From positions 32,091,049-32,155,048 of the forward strand of contig CM034534.1 of the NCBI GenBank assembly GCA_020002185.1: a DNA stretch of 64,000 nt, given 5' to 3'. This DNA comes from Paraescarpia echinospica (lineage: Eukaryota > Annelida > Polychaeta > Sabellida > Siboglinidae). The translations under genes were made by a program, and so were the position numbers. Below the pieces are notes generated by a model. The model had not been told where the DNA came from. It saw only the letters and a list, made by a program, of their open reading frames with translations, and ran no database searches. Positions 38,501-45,329 of this stretch are shown piece by piece. How positions within the stretch are numbered: position 1 is the first letter of the stretch; each line of letters opens with the position of its first letter.

Positions 38501-40130
38501 GAAAACTGTATTTGGGAGTGATAGATCTACAGAAGTCATGGCGCAGTGGCAATGTGATGCATGTTGTTAAGTATACATTGTTGATGAGGCAAAGCTTGAT
38601 GGAGGTCATACACACAATTCTAAATATGATAGATCTACAGAAGTCATGGCGCGGTGGCAATGTGATGCATATTGTTATGAAAAGATTGTTGACGAGGCAA
38701 AGCTTGATGGAGGTCATACACATCATTCTAAATATACCATATTGATTGTATGGATTGGGACACTTATTTACGTGCACAAACAAGTCCTGAAATCACGCCA
38801 TCTCTGCTTTACTACTCCTGGTATTAACAGGGCTTTGTAACTTCATTCGGGTTATAAATGAATAATCGGTGTCCGATTACACAGGATCAAATAAAAGTAA
38901 TATTTACAGGAGTCTGAAAACAAAAGGTACTCAAAAATAATTATTTTTGTAAACTTTTAGGATGTCCAAAAAGATACAATCATGGTAGTAAGATACAATC
39001 ATGGTAGTAAGATACTGGATCCATTGGTTACAAAGTTGTTATTTGTGTGTTACCAGACACCGGCAGGTAGACATACATAAGTTGCGTTTGGTGATAATGT
39101 CGACCACTGTTGTGATAGCCTCTCCAGTGAGACCGTGTTCTCTGGCCCTCCTCTCTAATGTGTCCAGTGCAAGAGGGAGGCGCACGTTCCCGTGCATCTT
39201 CTTAGCACCAGCATCTGTATGGGTGAAATAGAAGAATATGTAGGTACACAAAGCGGTGGCCTTGTATGTTTGTAAAGTAACCTTGGCTGCTAGGTCAGCA
39301 TGCTACAATGGTGGTCAACTGCACAATCATTGGAAGCCTAACACTAACCTAAACATAACTGACTGCAACCATAACTAATTATTATAATAACATTAATTAT
39401 AAATTAATGACTTTACATGCTAACCATTTAACCCCGTCATCCGATTGATTCCACTAATTATACACTCGCTATATAGCCAAATACATCAAGATCACATCTA
39501 CAAAACACCAAGTGGAAGTCTACACTCCCGTGCAAGTATAGCCGGATAGGTAAGGGCTCTTTATATATCATTAGAATATTTATTAATATTTTTGCTACAG
39601 AAAATGTGTACGTTTATGTGATGTAAAGTATAGATGGCAAGGAGCCAAGGAGTAATTCACAAACCAACTGTACAATAGGACTTACTTTGAGTGCCTAAGC
39701 AGATAACAGAAATGATGACCAAGAGATAAGATTGTGTCCTATGCAGAGGACAGGGACATATCTCACAGCAGTAATTTCACAAGAGAATAATTGAGTATTG
39801 ACAGGATGTATGAGAGATACCCACTGGCTGGTTTTAAATGACCAGTGGTCAGCCACAGATAGATATCTAGGCAGTTGTCGAACAGAGACAGAGAGAGTTA
39901 ACTGGTGCACAGAGGGAGTATTTATTTTGCATTCCTAAAATTAGAAAAGAAATATATGTTGTATGCAACATTTCTACAACAGAAGTTGCCAATAATTGGT
40001 ATCATATTATTTAATGACTGCAACCATATGCGGCATGTTTGTCACTCACCTTTTAAGAGATAGTTAAGGGCATCGTCAAACTGGACAGTCTCATCAGTAG
40101 CCTCCATGTCTCTCACCTGGGAAGACATCC
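17437..40130 (-). CDS. CENPI: Centromere protein I (CENP-I/Mis6), 17 coding exons, coding sequence apparently complete
   Basis: HEAT-repeat-like inner-kinetochore protein of the CENP-H/I/K/M part of the constitutive centromere-associated network. It acts in the nucleus at CENP-A chromatin. Seventeen exons join with exact phase into 707 codons plus stop, slightly shorter than the roughly 750 residues of vertebrate CENP-I. Family-typical segments in order: [84 protein letters not shown], the [22 protein letters not shown] helix (here [19 protein letters not shown]), [13 protein letters not shown] with [20 protein letters not shown], and the C-terminal AYLEFLE with [12 protein letters not shown]. 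The start codon is the first ATG after a CCCTTTTCCCAG acceptor, so a 5' UTR exon lies further right and was not found. One intron uses a GC donor. No disruption was seen, so it is probably functional. Confidence 0.93.
17795..18765. mobile_element. Candidate non-autonomous DNA element with GGGCCAG-rich ends
   Basis: The left end (CAGCCCTCGACATTAACATT, then several GGGCCAG words) is mirrored at the right (CTTAATGTCAAGGCCTGACC, then CTGGCCC words). The terminal inverted repeat is imperfect, roughly CAGSCCTYGACATTAA. CAG termini suit the hAT superfamily, but no matching 8-bp target duplication is visible. It lies in CENPI intron 16. Confidence 0.45.
19155..19780. mobile_element. piggyBac-like MITE, 626 bp, TTAA target duplication
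   Basis: TTAA at 19151-19154 and 19781-19784 flank inverted ends CCATTTCAGTACTACAG (left) and CCATTTCAGTACAACAG (right, complement). The subterminal word GGAAAACCNGCCTGTNGTAC is present twice at the right end. There is no transposase domain. Short open frames on both strands (19339-19580) are unassigned. In CENPI intron 16. Confidence 0.8.
19790..20110 (+). repeat. Dispersed repeat family R1, fragment
   Basis: GCCTGTCCTCTGGATACATA, TTCCCAGTTGATAGACAGTC, ACGTTACATTTCTTCCAAAG and CCTGAAAGTTTGGCTCCCAA follow the same order as 1465-1850. Confidence 0.6.
20175..20451 (-). CDS. CENPI: CENPI exon 16
   Basis: Acceptor TGTTTGCCAG, donor GTAAGG. Encodes [43 protein letters not shown] and [18 protein letters not shown]. 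The frame stays open past the donor, but the C-terminal helix is found in exon 17, so splicing at GTAAGG is preferred. Confidence 0.92.
20879..21003 (-). CDS. CENPI: CENPI exon 15
   Basis: Acceptor TTCCACAG, donor GTGTGT. Encodes [20 protein letters not shown] and [20 protein letters not shown], one of the better conserved parts (PGIFYSALLSLDTSILNQLC in human). Confidence 0.93.
21050..21545 (+). repeat. Dispersed repeat family R1, long copy
   Basis: Runs from TTGACCTATCCATCACATTA through GCCTAGCAAAAGTCCGTAAA, TTTGGAGATGTCACACGG, GCAAAGCTTCACGGAGGTCA and CTCTAGATGGCGCTATGTAC to CATTTCCTAAGATTATTGCT, collinear with 10343-10770. In CENPI intron 14. Confidence 0.7.
21548..21752 (-). mobile_element. 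tRNA-derived SINE (family S1), best copy
   Basis: On the minus strand it starts TGTGTGGCGCAGTGTCTAGA (A-box-like), then GAGAACCCGGGTTCGAATCC (B box GGTTCGAATCC), then a body with CATTGCTCCAGTTCACTCAG. Directly follows an R1 copy. In CENPI intron 14. Confidence 0.85.
21807..21972 (-). CDS. CENPI: CENPI exon 14
   Basis: Acceptor TTGTTTCCAG, donor GTATGT. Encodes [20 protein letters not shown] and [19 protein letters not shown], the family segment that aligns with NNTFLLHFILDFYEKV. Confidence 0.93.
22230..22335 (+). repeat. Uninterrupted copy of the repeat split at 8064/9464
   Basis: CATGTGGTGCCACCATTTTG, TTTTTTAACCT, GTTAAGCATACTGTGCACTA and AAAAGAGTGATTACGG run contiguously here. The same blocks flank the piggyBac-like element at 8069-9463. 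Confidence 0.65.
22455..22545 (+). repeat. 18-bp tandem repeat
   Basis: Four to five copies of CACATGGTTGGACAGTTC with minor variation. Confidence 0.9.
22545..22609 (-). mobile_element. SINE S1 fragment ending at a piggyBac-like terminus
   Basis: GATTCATACAGCCGTATGAA and TAATGAACTAGCCCAAGA match 21630-21675. The match breaks at 22610, where TTAACCAGTTCAGTGCCACAG begins. That sequence resembles the terminus at 19151 (three differences in 17 bases after TTAA). No opposite end was found. Confidence 0.5.
23200..23312 (-). CDS. CENPI: CENPI exon 13
   Basis: Acceptor TGTTTCCAG, donor GTAAGT, leaves after codon position 2. Encodes [20 protein letters not shown] and a Ser/Gln-rich tail, equivalent to SVLQSLKELLQNWLLW. 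Confidence 0.9.
24282..24392 (-). repeat. 36-bp tandem repeat, three copies
   Basis: GTTGAGGTGTGGTTTCCACT followed by TGACCATTGGTACTCA, three units in CENPI intron 12. The unit is twelve codons and stays open on the minus strand ([12 protein letters not shown]), which is probably fortuitous. Confidence 0.85.
24968..25227. mobile_element. MITE family M1, diverged copy
   Basis: CACTTGTGTCGAATCTGGAC at the left and GTCCAGATTTGATACAAGTG at the right are inverted. The interior shares TTATAACTAGAGTTTTGCCT and TTCCATCATTCAACATTATC with 34818-35169 and 41495-41845. In CENPI intron 12. Confidence 0.65.
25718..25872 (-). mobile_element. LINE 3'-end fragment, same family as 28081-29850
   Basis: The (ATA)n start, TTCTATTGCACCTAAATCC, AAGCTCAGAGGTGCA, GGATTGGTCAATCTC and AGATGGATCAAGAAAGA match 28084-28215 block by block in the same orientation. 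This is only the 3' UTR, a severely 5'-truncated insertion in CENPI intron 12. Confidence 0.75.
26006..26070 (-). CDS. CENPI: CENPI exon 12
   Basis: Acceptor CTGTCTCAG, donor GTGCGT, 65 nt. Encodes [20 protein letters not shown] and VK, matching the LFDHLAQLFFTSTIYFK segment. Confidence 0.9.
26383..26500 (-). CDS. CENPI: CENPI exon 11
   Basis: Acceptor ATTGTTGCAG, donor GTAGGT. Encodes [20 protein letters not shown] and [19 protein letters not shown], matching EGFYSCEAFLYKSLPLWDG. Confidence 0.93.
27133..27215 (-). CDS. CENPI: CENPI exon 10
   Basis: Acceptor TTTCCTGTAG; donor GTCTGC is weak but keeps the frame. Encodes [20 protein letters not shown] and IAVSDFLK. Confidence 0.85.
27243..27310 (+). 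repeat. GT/GCGT-rich microsatellite
   Basis: Imperfect (GTGC)n and (GT)n run about 30 bp upstream (on the coding strand) of the CENPI exon 10 acceptor. Confidence 0.85.
27549..27669 (-). CDS. CENPI: CENPI exon 9
   Basis: Acceptor GTGTCCTAG, donor GTCAGT. Encodes [20 protein letters not shown] and a segment ending [11 protein letters not shown], matching LPSQMGSVL...RFYYWLSQTL. The minisatellite of intron 8 begins about 30 bp upstream of this acceptor. Confidence 0.93.
27690..28080. repeat. Giant minisatellite, left segment
   Basis: Irregular units built from TGACAACAAC, CAGTGACAACAACTGACA and CAACATGATGAC. This is the more diverged flank of the array that continues at 29850, separated from it by a LINE. 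It reaches to within about 25-30 bp of the CENPI exon 9 splice acceptor. Confidence 0.9.
28081..29850 (-). mobile_element. 5'-truncated LINE (CR1/L2/Rex1-like reverse transcriptase) in CENPI intron 8
   Basis: Minus-strand frames carry a decayed reverse transcriptase: [13 protein letters not shown], an [10 protein letters not shown] motif, a [17 protein letters not shown] block, the catalytic [40 protein letters not shown] and the C-terminal [20 protein letters not shown]. Several frameshifts and stops separate them, so it is inactive. No endonuclease domain is present (5' truncation). The 3' tail is (ATT)n on the element strand. It splits the minisatellite at a CATAAT-containing unit. Confidence 0.9.
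29851..33115. repeat. Giant minisatellite, main segment (~3.3 kb)
   Basis: Units are combinations of three words: CTAGCACAGTGATGACAACA, ACTGACAGTGACAACAA and ACCAACATAATGGTAACAGC, with higher-order composites of ~100-160 bp repeated many times and nearly identical in the middle. The Cys/Val/Leu-rich open frames across it on the minus strand have no biological support. Located wholly in CENPI intron 8. Confidence 0.97.
33423..33590 (-). CDS. CENPI: CENPI exon 8
   Basis: Acceptor ATGAATTCAG, donor GTAAGG, 56 codons. Begins [14 protein letters not shown], like the KRKWNSLSVIP stretch of human CENP-I, and ends in an LLNNLDRLE helix that runs into LPSQM of exon 9. Confidence 0.9.
33664..33920 (+). 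repeat. ~75-85 bp repeats that begin with piggyBac-like termini
   Basis: TTTTAACCCTTTAGGCCTCA (33662) and TTTTTAACCCTTTAGACCCT (33879) resemble the TTAA plus CCCTTTAGACCTCA end at 8065. Between them AAAGAAGTGCACTCCCATTC and CAACAGTACTGATC recur. This suggests tandemly duplicated element ends, just upstream of CENPI exon 8. Confidence 0.6.
34818..35169. mobile_element. MITE family M1, best copy (352 bp)
   Basis: The left end GGACCCACCTTGATTTTGTC, then TTAAATTTCATACATCAATG, is mirrored at the right by GACGAAATCGAGGTGGGCC and the complement of TTAAATTTGATATTTCAATG. The inverted repeats are about 70 bp. The interior has TTTGAGGCCCAAATAACACC. It sits about 100 bp beyond the CENPI exon 7 donor. 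Confidence 0.8.
35265..35390 (-). CDS. CENPI: CENPI exon 7
   Basis: Acceptor ATTGTTTCAG, donor GTAAGT, 42 codons. Encodes [20 protein letters not shown] and a Ser/Gly-rich linker ending SYSRMAA. Equivalent to the poorly conserved segment after the VRKKIYFK strand of the human protein. Confidence 0.85.
35858..35947 (-). CDS. CENPI: CENPI exon 6 (its 5' end is tandemly duplicated upstream)
   Basis: Acceptor CTGTATCTGTTGCAG, donor GTAAGT, 30 codons in phase 0. Encodes [20 protein letters not shown] and [10 protein letters not shown], matching GMQPHLQALLSLYKFFAP. Five further copies of this acceptor and the first ~40 exon bases follow in the upstream intron (35948-36330). Confidence 0.94.
35948..36330 (-). 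repeat. Tandem array of CENPI exon 6 splice acceptor plus exon start (five extra copies)
   Basis: On the coding strand each ~70-bp unit reads GGAGTGCAGCCTTACATCCT, TGGTCTNTTGTCTCTACA, GATCTAAGATTACTAAAC, then a pyrimidine-rich stretch and AG. The exonic half equals the first ~40 bases of exon 6. All five units keep an AG acceptor (CTGTTGCAG, GTTGTAG, TTTTGCAG or ATTGTAG variants). Exon and intron share the word AGATCTA at the junction, which could have mediated the duplication. Confidence 0.92.
36331..36890 (-). other. CENPI intron 5 remainder
   Basis: AT-rich sequence with a CCTAACCC/AACCCTAACC-like patch at 36405-36545. No gene or clear element. Confidence 0.5.
36914..37009 (-). CDS. CENPI: CENPI exon 5
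   Basis: Acceptor TGTTTTCAG, donor GTGAGA, 32 codons in phase 0. Encodes [20 protein letters not shown] and [12 protein letters not shown], nearly matching the CPYVCHLLYLLTKKENVKPF segment of vertebrate CENP-I. Confidence 0.95.
37378..37485 (-). CDS. CENPI: CENPI exon 4, followed by a GC splice donor
   Basis: Acceptor TTGGTTTCAG. The exon ends with ATG followed by GCAAGT. Encodes [20 protein letters not shown] and [16 protein letters not shown]. Using GC keeps phase 0 with exon 5; the nearby GT (5 bases on) would break the frame. Confidence 0.92.
38206..38324 (-). CDS. CENPI: CENPI exon 3
   Basis: Acceptor TTGTTCCAG, donor GTAATG, ends in phase 0. Encodes [20 protein letters not shown] then [19 protein letters not shown], clearly homologous to the RILKCMIPATVI and AVSWLC region. 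Confidence 0.93.
38350..38745 (+). repeat. Dispersed repeat R1 copy with an internal ~116-bp tandem duplication
   Basis: TACTGCCTAGCAACAAGGTC and TGAAATTCTGGCCTCAAATG match 21070-21180. At 38516-38738 the block GATAGATCTACAGAAGTCAT to GCTTGATGGAGGTCATACAC occurs twice in tandem. In CENPI intron 2. Confidence 0.7.
39077..39214 (-). CDS. CENPI: CENPI exon 2
   Basis: Acceptor TTTCACCCATACAG, donor GTATGT. Encodes [20 protein letters not shown] and [15 protein letters not shown], matching the vertebrate segment LEKHLKTVENVAWKNGL. Confidence 0.88.
39799..39918 (+). repeat. Dispersed repeat, second copy at 41195-41300
   Basis: ACTGGCTGGTTTTAAATGAC, CACAGATAGATATCTAGGCA and a CAGAGAGAGTTAACTGG block recur at 41213-41290 with ~80% similarity by eye. 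In CENPI intron 1. Confidence 0.65.
40050..40130 (-). CDS. CENPI: CENPI exon 1 (start codon at 40126-40128)
   Basis: Acceptor TTTTCCCAG, two UTR bases, ATG, donor GTGAGT, leaves in phase 1. Encodes [20 protein letters not shown] and LNYLLK, comparable to the acidic N-terminal region before the first helix of CENP-I. An upstream coding exon cannot be fully excluded. Confidence 0.75.
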
Positions 40131-41490
40131 CTGGGAAAAGGGAAACAACTTTATTTATTAACATTTATATAACATGCACACAGTGTTTTATGTACATGGC
40201 AGTTAAGTGATGGTCTCATCACTGATCAGTTTGCAAAGTACAAAAAACGCTACACATTTAGGACTTATTAACACGCTATCCTCCCCACCAAAGCAGCAAT
40301 ACATGATGTGGGTCTTCGGATTTTTATGATCCATTTCTCTCGTTAGATGGCACTAATGTAGCCATTTGTTTTCCATAGGATATGTGGTGATGACCAAACC
40401 AGCGAAATGAACATATTTTGGGACTTTGTGAACTTAAGTGACCACTTCTAACCATGTTCCTATTCTCTGAATTTTTGCATTGGTAATCTATACCAAGATG
40501 TCTCCATGCCCAGCAGATCAGAATATATACTCTAGCTTGTAAACTTCTCATGTTAGAAGCATCGGATAAACAGTCCAAAATAACATATGTGACTTTGTTC
40601 CCAACCTCCATAGATGCTAAGCAAATCATTGAAATCAGCAATACTAAACCTTTTTGATTTCTTGGCACACTTTTAAGTTTGCTCAATCTTTGCAGCACAC
40701 CAAACTAAATATTACCATGTCAATGTGTATTCTTTTTGTAACCACCTTGTAATTAGACTTTTTTCTGCCTACACGATTGAACAAACAAAAATTAACAAAT
40801 TTAATGCATTTAAAATAATTTTACATATGGGGTACATCAATTCTAATTTATAATTTGGTTAATTAACAACGAGGAGATGAATAAGCTTCTGTCTGATGTC
40901 ACCATCGCCCAGGCTGGTGTTCTGCTCAACAAGACTGTGTCATGGCCTCATGGCTATATGGTATGGCTTATTATAAACTATAATATTAAAAAATATTGTA
41001 ATATAGTATAATATTAATGAATGTTATATTGTAATAATTTGTTATACAGATGGCCACAGTAGGACTCCCTTAGCTGATAGCTGAAAGGGTTGTCAATAGA
41101 TAAGACTGGATTAATTAAGGCTCTCTAAAGAAGTGAAAAGTTGATTGTTAATGTTGGACATGTGGTAGTGGCTTAAGGGGATAGTTTAGTAGTGGCAGGA
41201 TTAGGAGATAGCCATTGGCTAGTTTGAAATAACCAGTAGTCAGAGACAGATAGATTTAGGAGTTGTACAGAGACCCAGAGAGTTGTCAGGCGCACACAGA
41301 GTGCATGGCGTGCAGCTGGGGGTTTCCCTCCAGCTTGGACTGGGATGTGAGGCTGAGCTGCGATGGTGTCATAAGTTGGGCTGGACTGGCATGATCATTG
41401 AGACCGTCAAATATTTTGCTGGGCCGGTAACTTGGAAAAAGAGTCAGCCCACAAGACCGGCAGATTTTTAAAAAGAAAATACTTGTTTAG
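40131..41490. other. CENPI upstream region, no exon recognised
   Basis: A CENPI 5' UTR exon and promoter must lie upstream of 40130 but could not be placed. A 124-codon minus-strand frame at 40324-40698 has no recognisable domain. The 41195-41300 block is a repeat copy. Confidence 0.5.
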
Positions 41491-41494
41491 TATC

Positions 41495-41845
41495 CGGGCC
41501 AACCTCGATTTTGTTATTATATCTACACGTTTGCCTAAATTTGATACCTAATGATTTAGTATCATTCAATGTCATTCCAGGCATATTTATATTACGAAAA
41601 TTTTGCATCTTAGCACACTTTTGAGGCCCAAAATATGATTCACTGCGGCCGCACGTTACTGCAGTGAGTGATACAACAGCGTATGTTGTTGCAAACTGGG
41701 TCGCTCTTTGGGCTTCAAATTTGTGCTAAGACACGATATTTTTGTAACGTAGATATGCATGAGGTGATGCTGAATGATGGCAATAACACATGGTATATCA
41801 AAATTAGGCCAAAATGATATAACAACAAAGTCAAGGTGAATCAGG
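41495..41845. mobile_element. MITE family M1, third copy
   Basis: CCGGGCCAACCTCGATTTTG at the left mirrors AACAAAGTCAAGGTGAATC at the right. The interior shares TTGAGGCCCAAAATATGA, GGGCTTCAAATTTGTGCTAA and GACACGATATTTTTGTAACG with the other copies. Confidence 0.75.
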
Positions 41846-43190
41846 ATACTAGACAAAAAAGTGCCAATAATGGTAACATTTGTGAACTTCCGAACGGGAA
41901 ATTTAACGTTTACAAGCGGATATAAAAACAAGTTGGAAAAACAATAAACTGTTGAGCTGATCAATGCGGATAGATCGACTGAGTTTAGTTTTGTAGTGCT
42001 GGCACTTCCAGCGAGTTTCGCTGAATGTGAAAGAGTGAAAGTGAAATGAGTGAAGAGTTCAAGACTGAGTTTCGAAACCGTATGAAGCCAACCACAGTGT
42101 GCGCTATCATCACCATCCAGCTGCATTCACCCGACATGGCTGACTTAAAACCCACATCAGTTATCCACCTGTGGAGTGTGGAATACATCCGGCGCGAGGA
42201 TGCCCAACTTCAAATCCGAGGTGGACAGTCATTGTCCTAGTTGAATTCAGTTGGAGTCATCTGTCAGTGACTCGAGCGAGTGTTTCACGGACAGTCCTGC
42301 TGCTTCTGCAGATGATGGCAACAGTTCTGTGTAGTTCCCTGTTGACATTTGTGTAGTGGTGTTTGTTGTAATTTGCAACACTGATGTTTTTCTATCAACA
42401 ATAACATGTTGCCTATGTTGTCATTTTATATTCGCTGGTTCTTTAATCTGAATATTGTGAATTAATATGCAGAACAAACTTGGCCTGAACTATATACCAA
42501 TAATTACCATGCATTAAAACTGCTAATGTATATTACTCGTATAATTTTGTTAATATTTGGACCACCAACTTTTGTGTGGGACCACCAACTTTTGAAAGTT
42601 GAAGGTTCAACTGACCACCAACTTTTCAGCTAAGGTGTAGAACACTGGTGTCAAGGCACACAAGTTTGTCTCATTGAGAAGCACTGATCTATGGAATTAC
42701 AGACGCAGACAAAACATGAACACTTCTTTAAAAAGATAGCCATGCATAACGTGCAAAACAAAACTTCCCCCGAGGGGCAGTTGAAGGCTTACACAATGTT
42801 TGTCAAGAGTTTTTTGTGTTAACAGACAGACTGACAAATGTTGCATGAATTTTAAATAGTATCACACTGAATTTCACAAGATATTTATAATACATTTTTT
42901 GTCTCACTTGCATCTAGCATGGGCAAGTCATATGTTAATTCCAATTCTACTCAATTCCAAAATATCAACTCCAATTCCATTTTGCAAAAAATCAATTCCA
43001 AATAAATTATTATACATTCTGTTATACATTTCTACTTGAAAACTTAAATTGCAATTCTTGTCAATGTATTATAAAGGAAATCAGTCTGTTCCTTTACCCA
43101 GAATTAGCCAGCACAGTATTGTGTCTGTTGGGTTGAACATGTGAAATTGGGAAATCATGGAATATCAAAGGATATTCACTATTGCGGTTC
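41846..43190. other. Non-coding stretch, partly repetitive
   Basis: Includes a small tandem run of GACCACCAACTTTT (42560-42630) and open frames at 42046-42356 without recognisable motifs. The GC-richer segment around 41990-42330 could be a promoter or first exon of an unknown transcript, but nothing decisive is seen. Confidence 0.4.
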
Positions 43191-44142
43191 ATTCAGTCAA
43201 CCTCAATATCCTCCGATTTTGTTTTATACAGTATCCTATACTATCGCAGAAGAATCCCTGAAAATATTAGAGTGGGCAAATAATAATGTTCAGAGATACG
43301 TTAAATTGCGTACACCCAGGATGACAAATTGCACCAGGATGGCACAGGATAACTCACATCAGAGATACAGTACTACCTCTGCTGTGTAAATCCATATATA
43401 TATGCTTACTAATTATATAATTGTTATTCAATACACCAGGGATTATTGTTACGCAACAAGCCACCAGAGGGACTAGATCATGCACATGTACATGTCTACT
43501 TTGTCTGTAATTTTATGTGATTTGTAGAGCAATGTTCAAACATTACAAATGAACAAATTTGATTGCATAATACATATGGTAAGCATTACAAATTGAATTG
43601 TATTGACAATTGCTCAGCTTCATGTGTGATGATTGCAGTTTCATTTGACTGAGTCTGAGTGATACTATATGAAACTCATGCATATTCATTGCACATGTGA
43701 GTGATGCTAAAGAAACTGAAATAACTATTTAGTTAGCCTGTAATCATAATGTCTACTAGTGACTAAAACTTGTGCAGATGGTGTGCTGACCCACTAAAAC
43801 AGCACTCGGACAAAATAAAAAAATGGGCCAAGTGGTCCTGAAGTCCTTTGGACTAATAAGTCTATATGTGACCCCTTACCAAATGAGTGATAAGTCGGAA
43901 AAATTGTAACATTGTTTTCTTACATTCTTGTAAAGGTTGGGTAGGGTGCTTTACACGGTTTCAAAAATTATGACTGCTACAAAAATTGGCGAAGTTATGC
44001 AGCATTGAACATGGTAGGGATCAAAAAGTGAAAATGAAGAAAACGGCTGTTGAAATTATATATGCAAATGGATTGCATGGAAATATTACATGCACAACAT
44101 TCAAATGTGGCACACAGTATGTAATATGTATGTTATGTTGCA

Positions 44143-44680
44143 ATGATACACTGGAAGTACAAATGTGCTGCTACAAAGACTTATCAAGTTATGCCAGATT
44201 ATGTCTTTATGTGTAAAACTAAGAGGACAGATTATTTGAGAGCAAAAGGTAGACTCACTGTTTGACACAGTTTAAAACCTACAGGCAACTGTCCAGTTTA
44301 ACAGGGGTCTAGTGGCTTAATGCTGTCTGTTGAAACAAGCTACTGCCAGTGACCAATTACAGATTAGTCACAGTTTCCATCAAACAATAGCAGGCAGAGA
44401 ATCTTAGCTCCACAGCTGGGTGTAATACACAACAAGTGATAAATATATGATACACTGGAAGTACAAATGTGCTGCTACAAAAATGTATAAAGTTATGCCA
44501 GATTATGTATTTATGTATAAAATTAAGAGGACAGATTATCTGAGAGTAAAAGGTAGTCTAAAGAAAATAAAAAATAAACACAACTTGCAATTATTGAAAA
44601 TCAATAGTTTTGAAGATACAGTTTAAAAGTGTTAGGCAACTGTTCAGTCTAACAGGGATCAAGTGTGTCTACTCTGCCTG
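44143..44680 (+). repeat. Tandem duplication (~300 bp spacing) inside the TIR element
   Basis: ATACACTGGAAGTACAAATG, TGCTGCTACAAA, AGTTATGCCAGATTATGT, AAGAGGACAGATTAT and the 'GGCAACTGTCCAGTTTAACA' block occur at 44145-44310 and again at 44450-44660. Confidence 0.85.
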
Positions 44681-44852
44681 GGTGCTGTGACCAATGAAAG
44701 ATTAATCAAGCTCTCAATGAACTAGGCTGTAGAGATTAGTCACAGCTGTTGACTTTGTGGCACAATACACATCTACTGTTGGGGGTGGCCTCAAGGGCCC
44801 TTCTCAAAACCACATCACTAGATAATATAAAACTTTTGCACTTTGAGGGCCC

Positions 44853-45118
44853 CTTAGAATGATTCAATCAAATACAGATTTCTTGCATATAGTGAGTGGC
44901 ACCACCCTAAGATACATCTATGCAAAATTAGAAAAAAAGTTGCTGAACAGTTTTTGAAAAAATAGGCAAAATGTTACATTTTCACCAGTTTTGGGGTCCT
45001 TGGAGGCCCTAGGGAGCCCTTAAAATGATTAAATCAAATACAGATTTCTCGTGCATAGTGGCAGTGCCCTAAGATATGTCTATGCAAAATTAGAGAAAAA
45101 GTTGCTGAACGGTTTCTG
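44853..45118 (+). repeat. ~105-bp direct repeat, two copies
   Basis: AATCAAATACAGATTTCT, CCCTAAGATA and TCTATGCAAAATTAGA then AAAAAGTTGCTGAAC occur at 44865-44960 and 45025-45118. Confidence 0.85.
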
Positions 45119-45329
45119 AGATACGGCAGCTAACGGCGGACAGCGGACGCAGAGTGATGGCAACAGTCCCTTGGACCTTCAGCCAAAGGACTAAAAAAGG
45201 CTTGCAAAATGTTTCTGCAGAACTGGTTTCAAAGAACCTAACATTGGGTTTGACCACACAACATAGCTGTGCAGACAATGTCGTGAACAGCTGGAATCAC
45301 TTCTTGAAGTAACTTTGTCATCACCTGCT

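Noticed and set aside
40324..40698. 124-codon minus-strand open frame as a gene upstream of CENPI
   Set aside because: No recognisable motif, no supporting splice sites and a composition like the surrounding AT-rich DNA.
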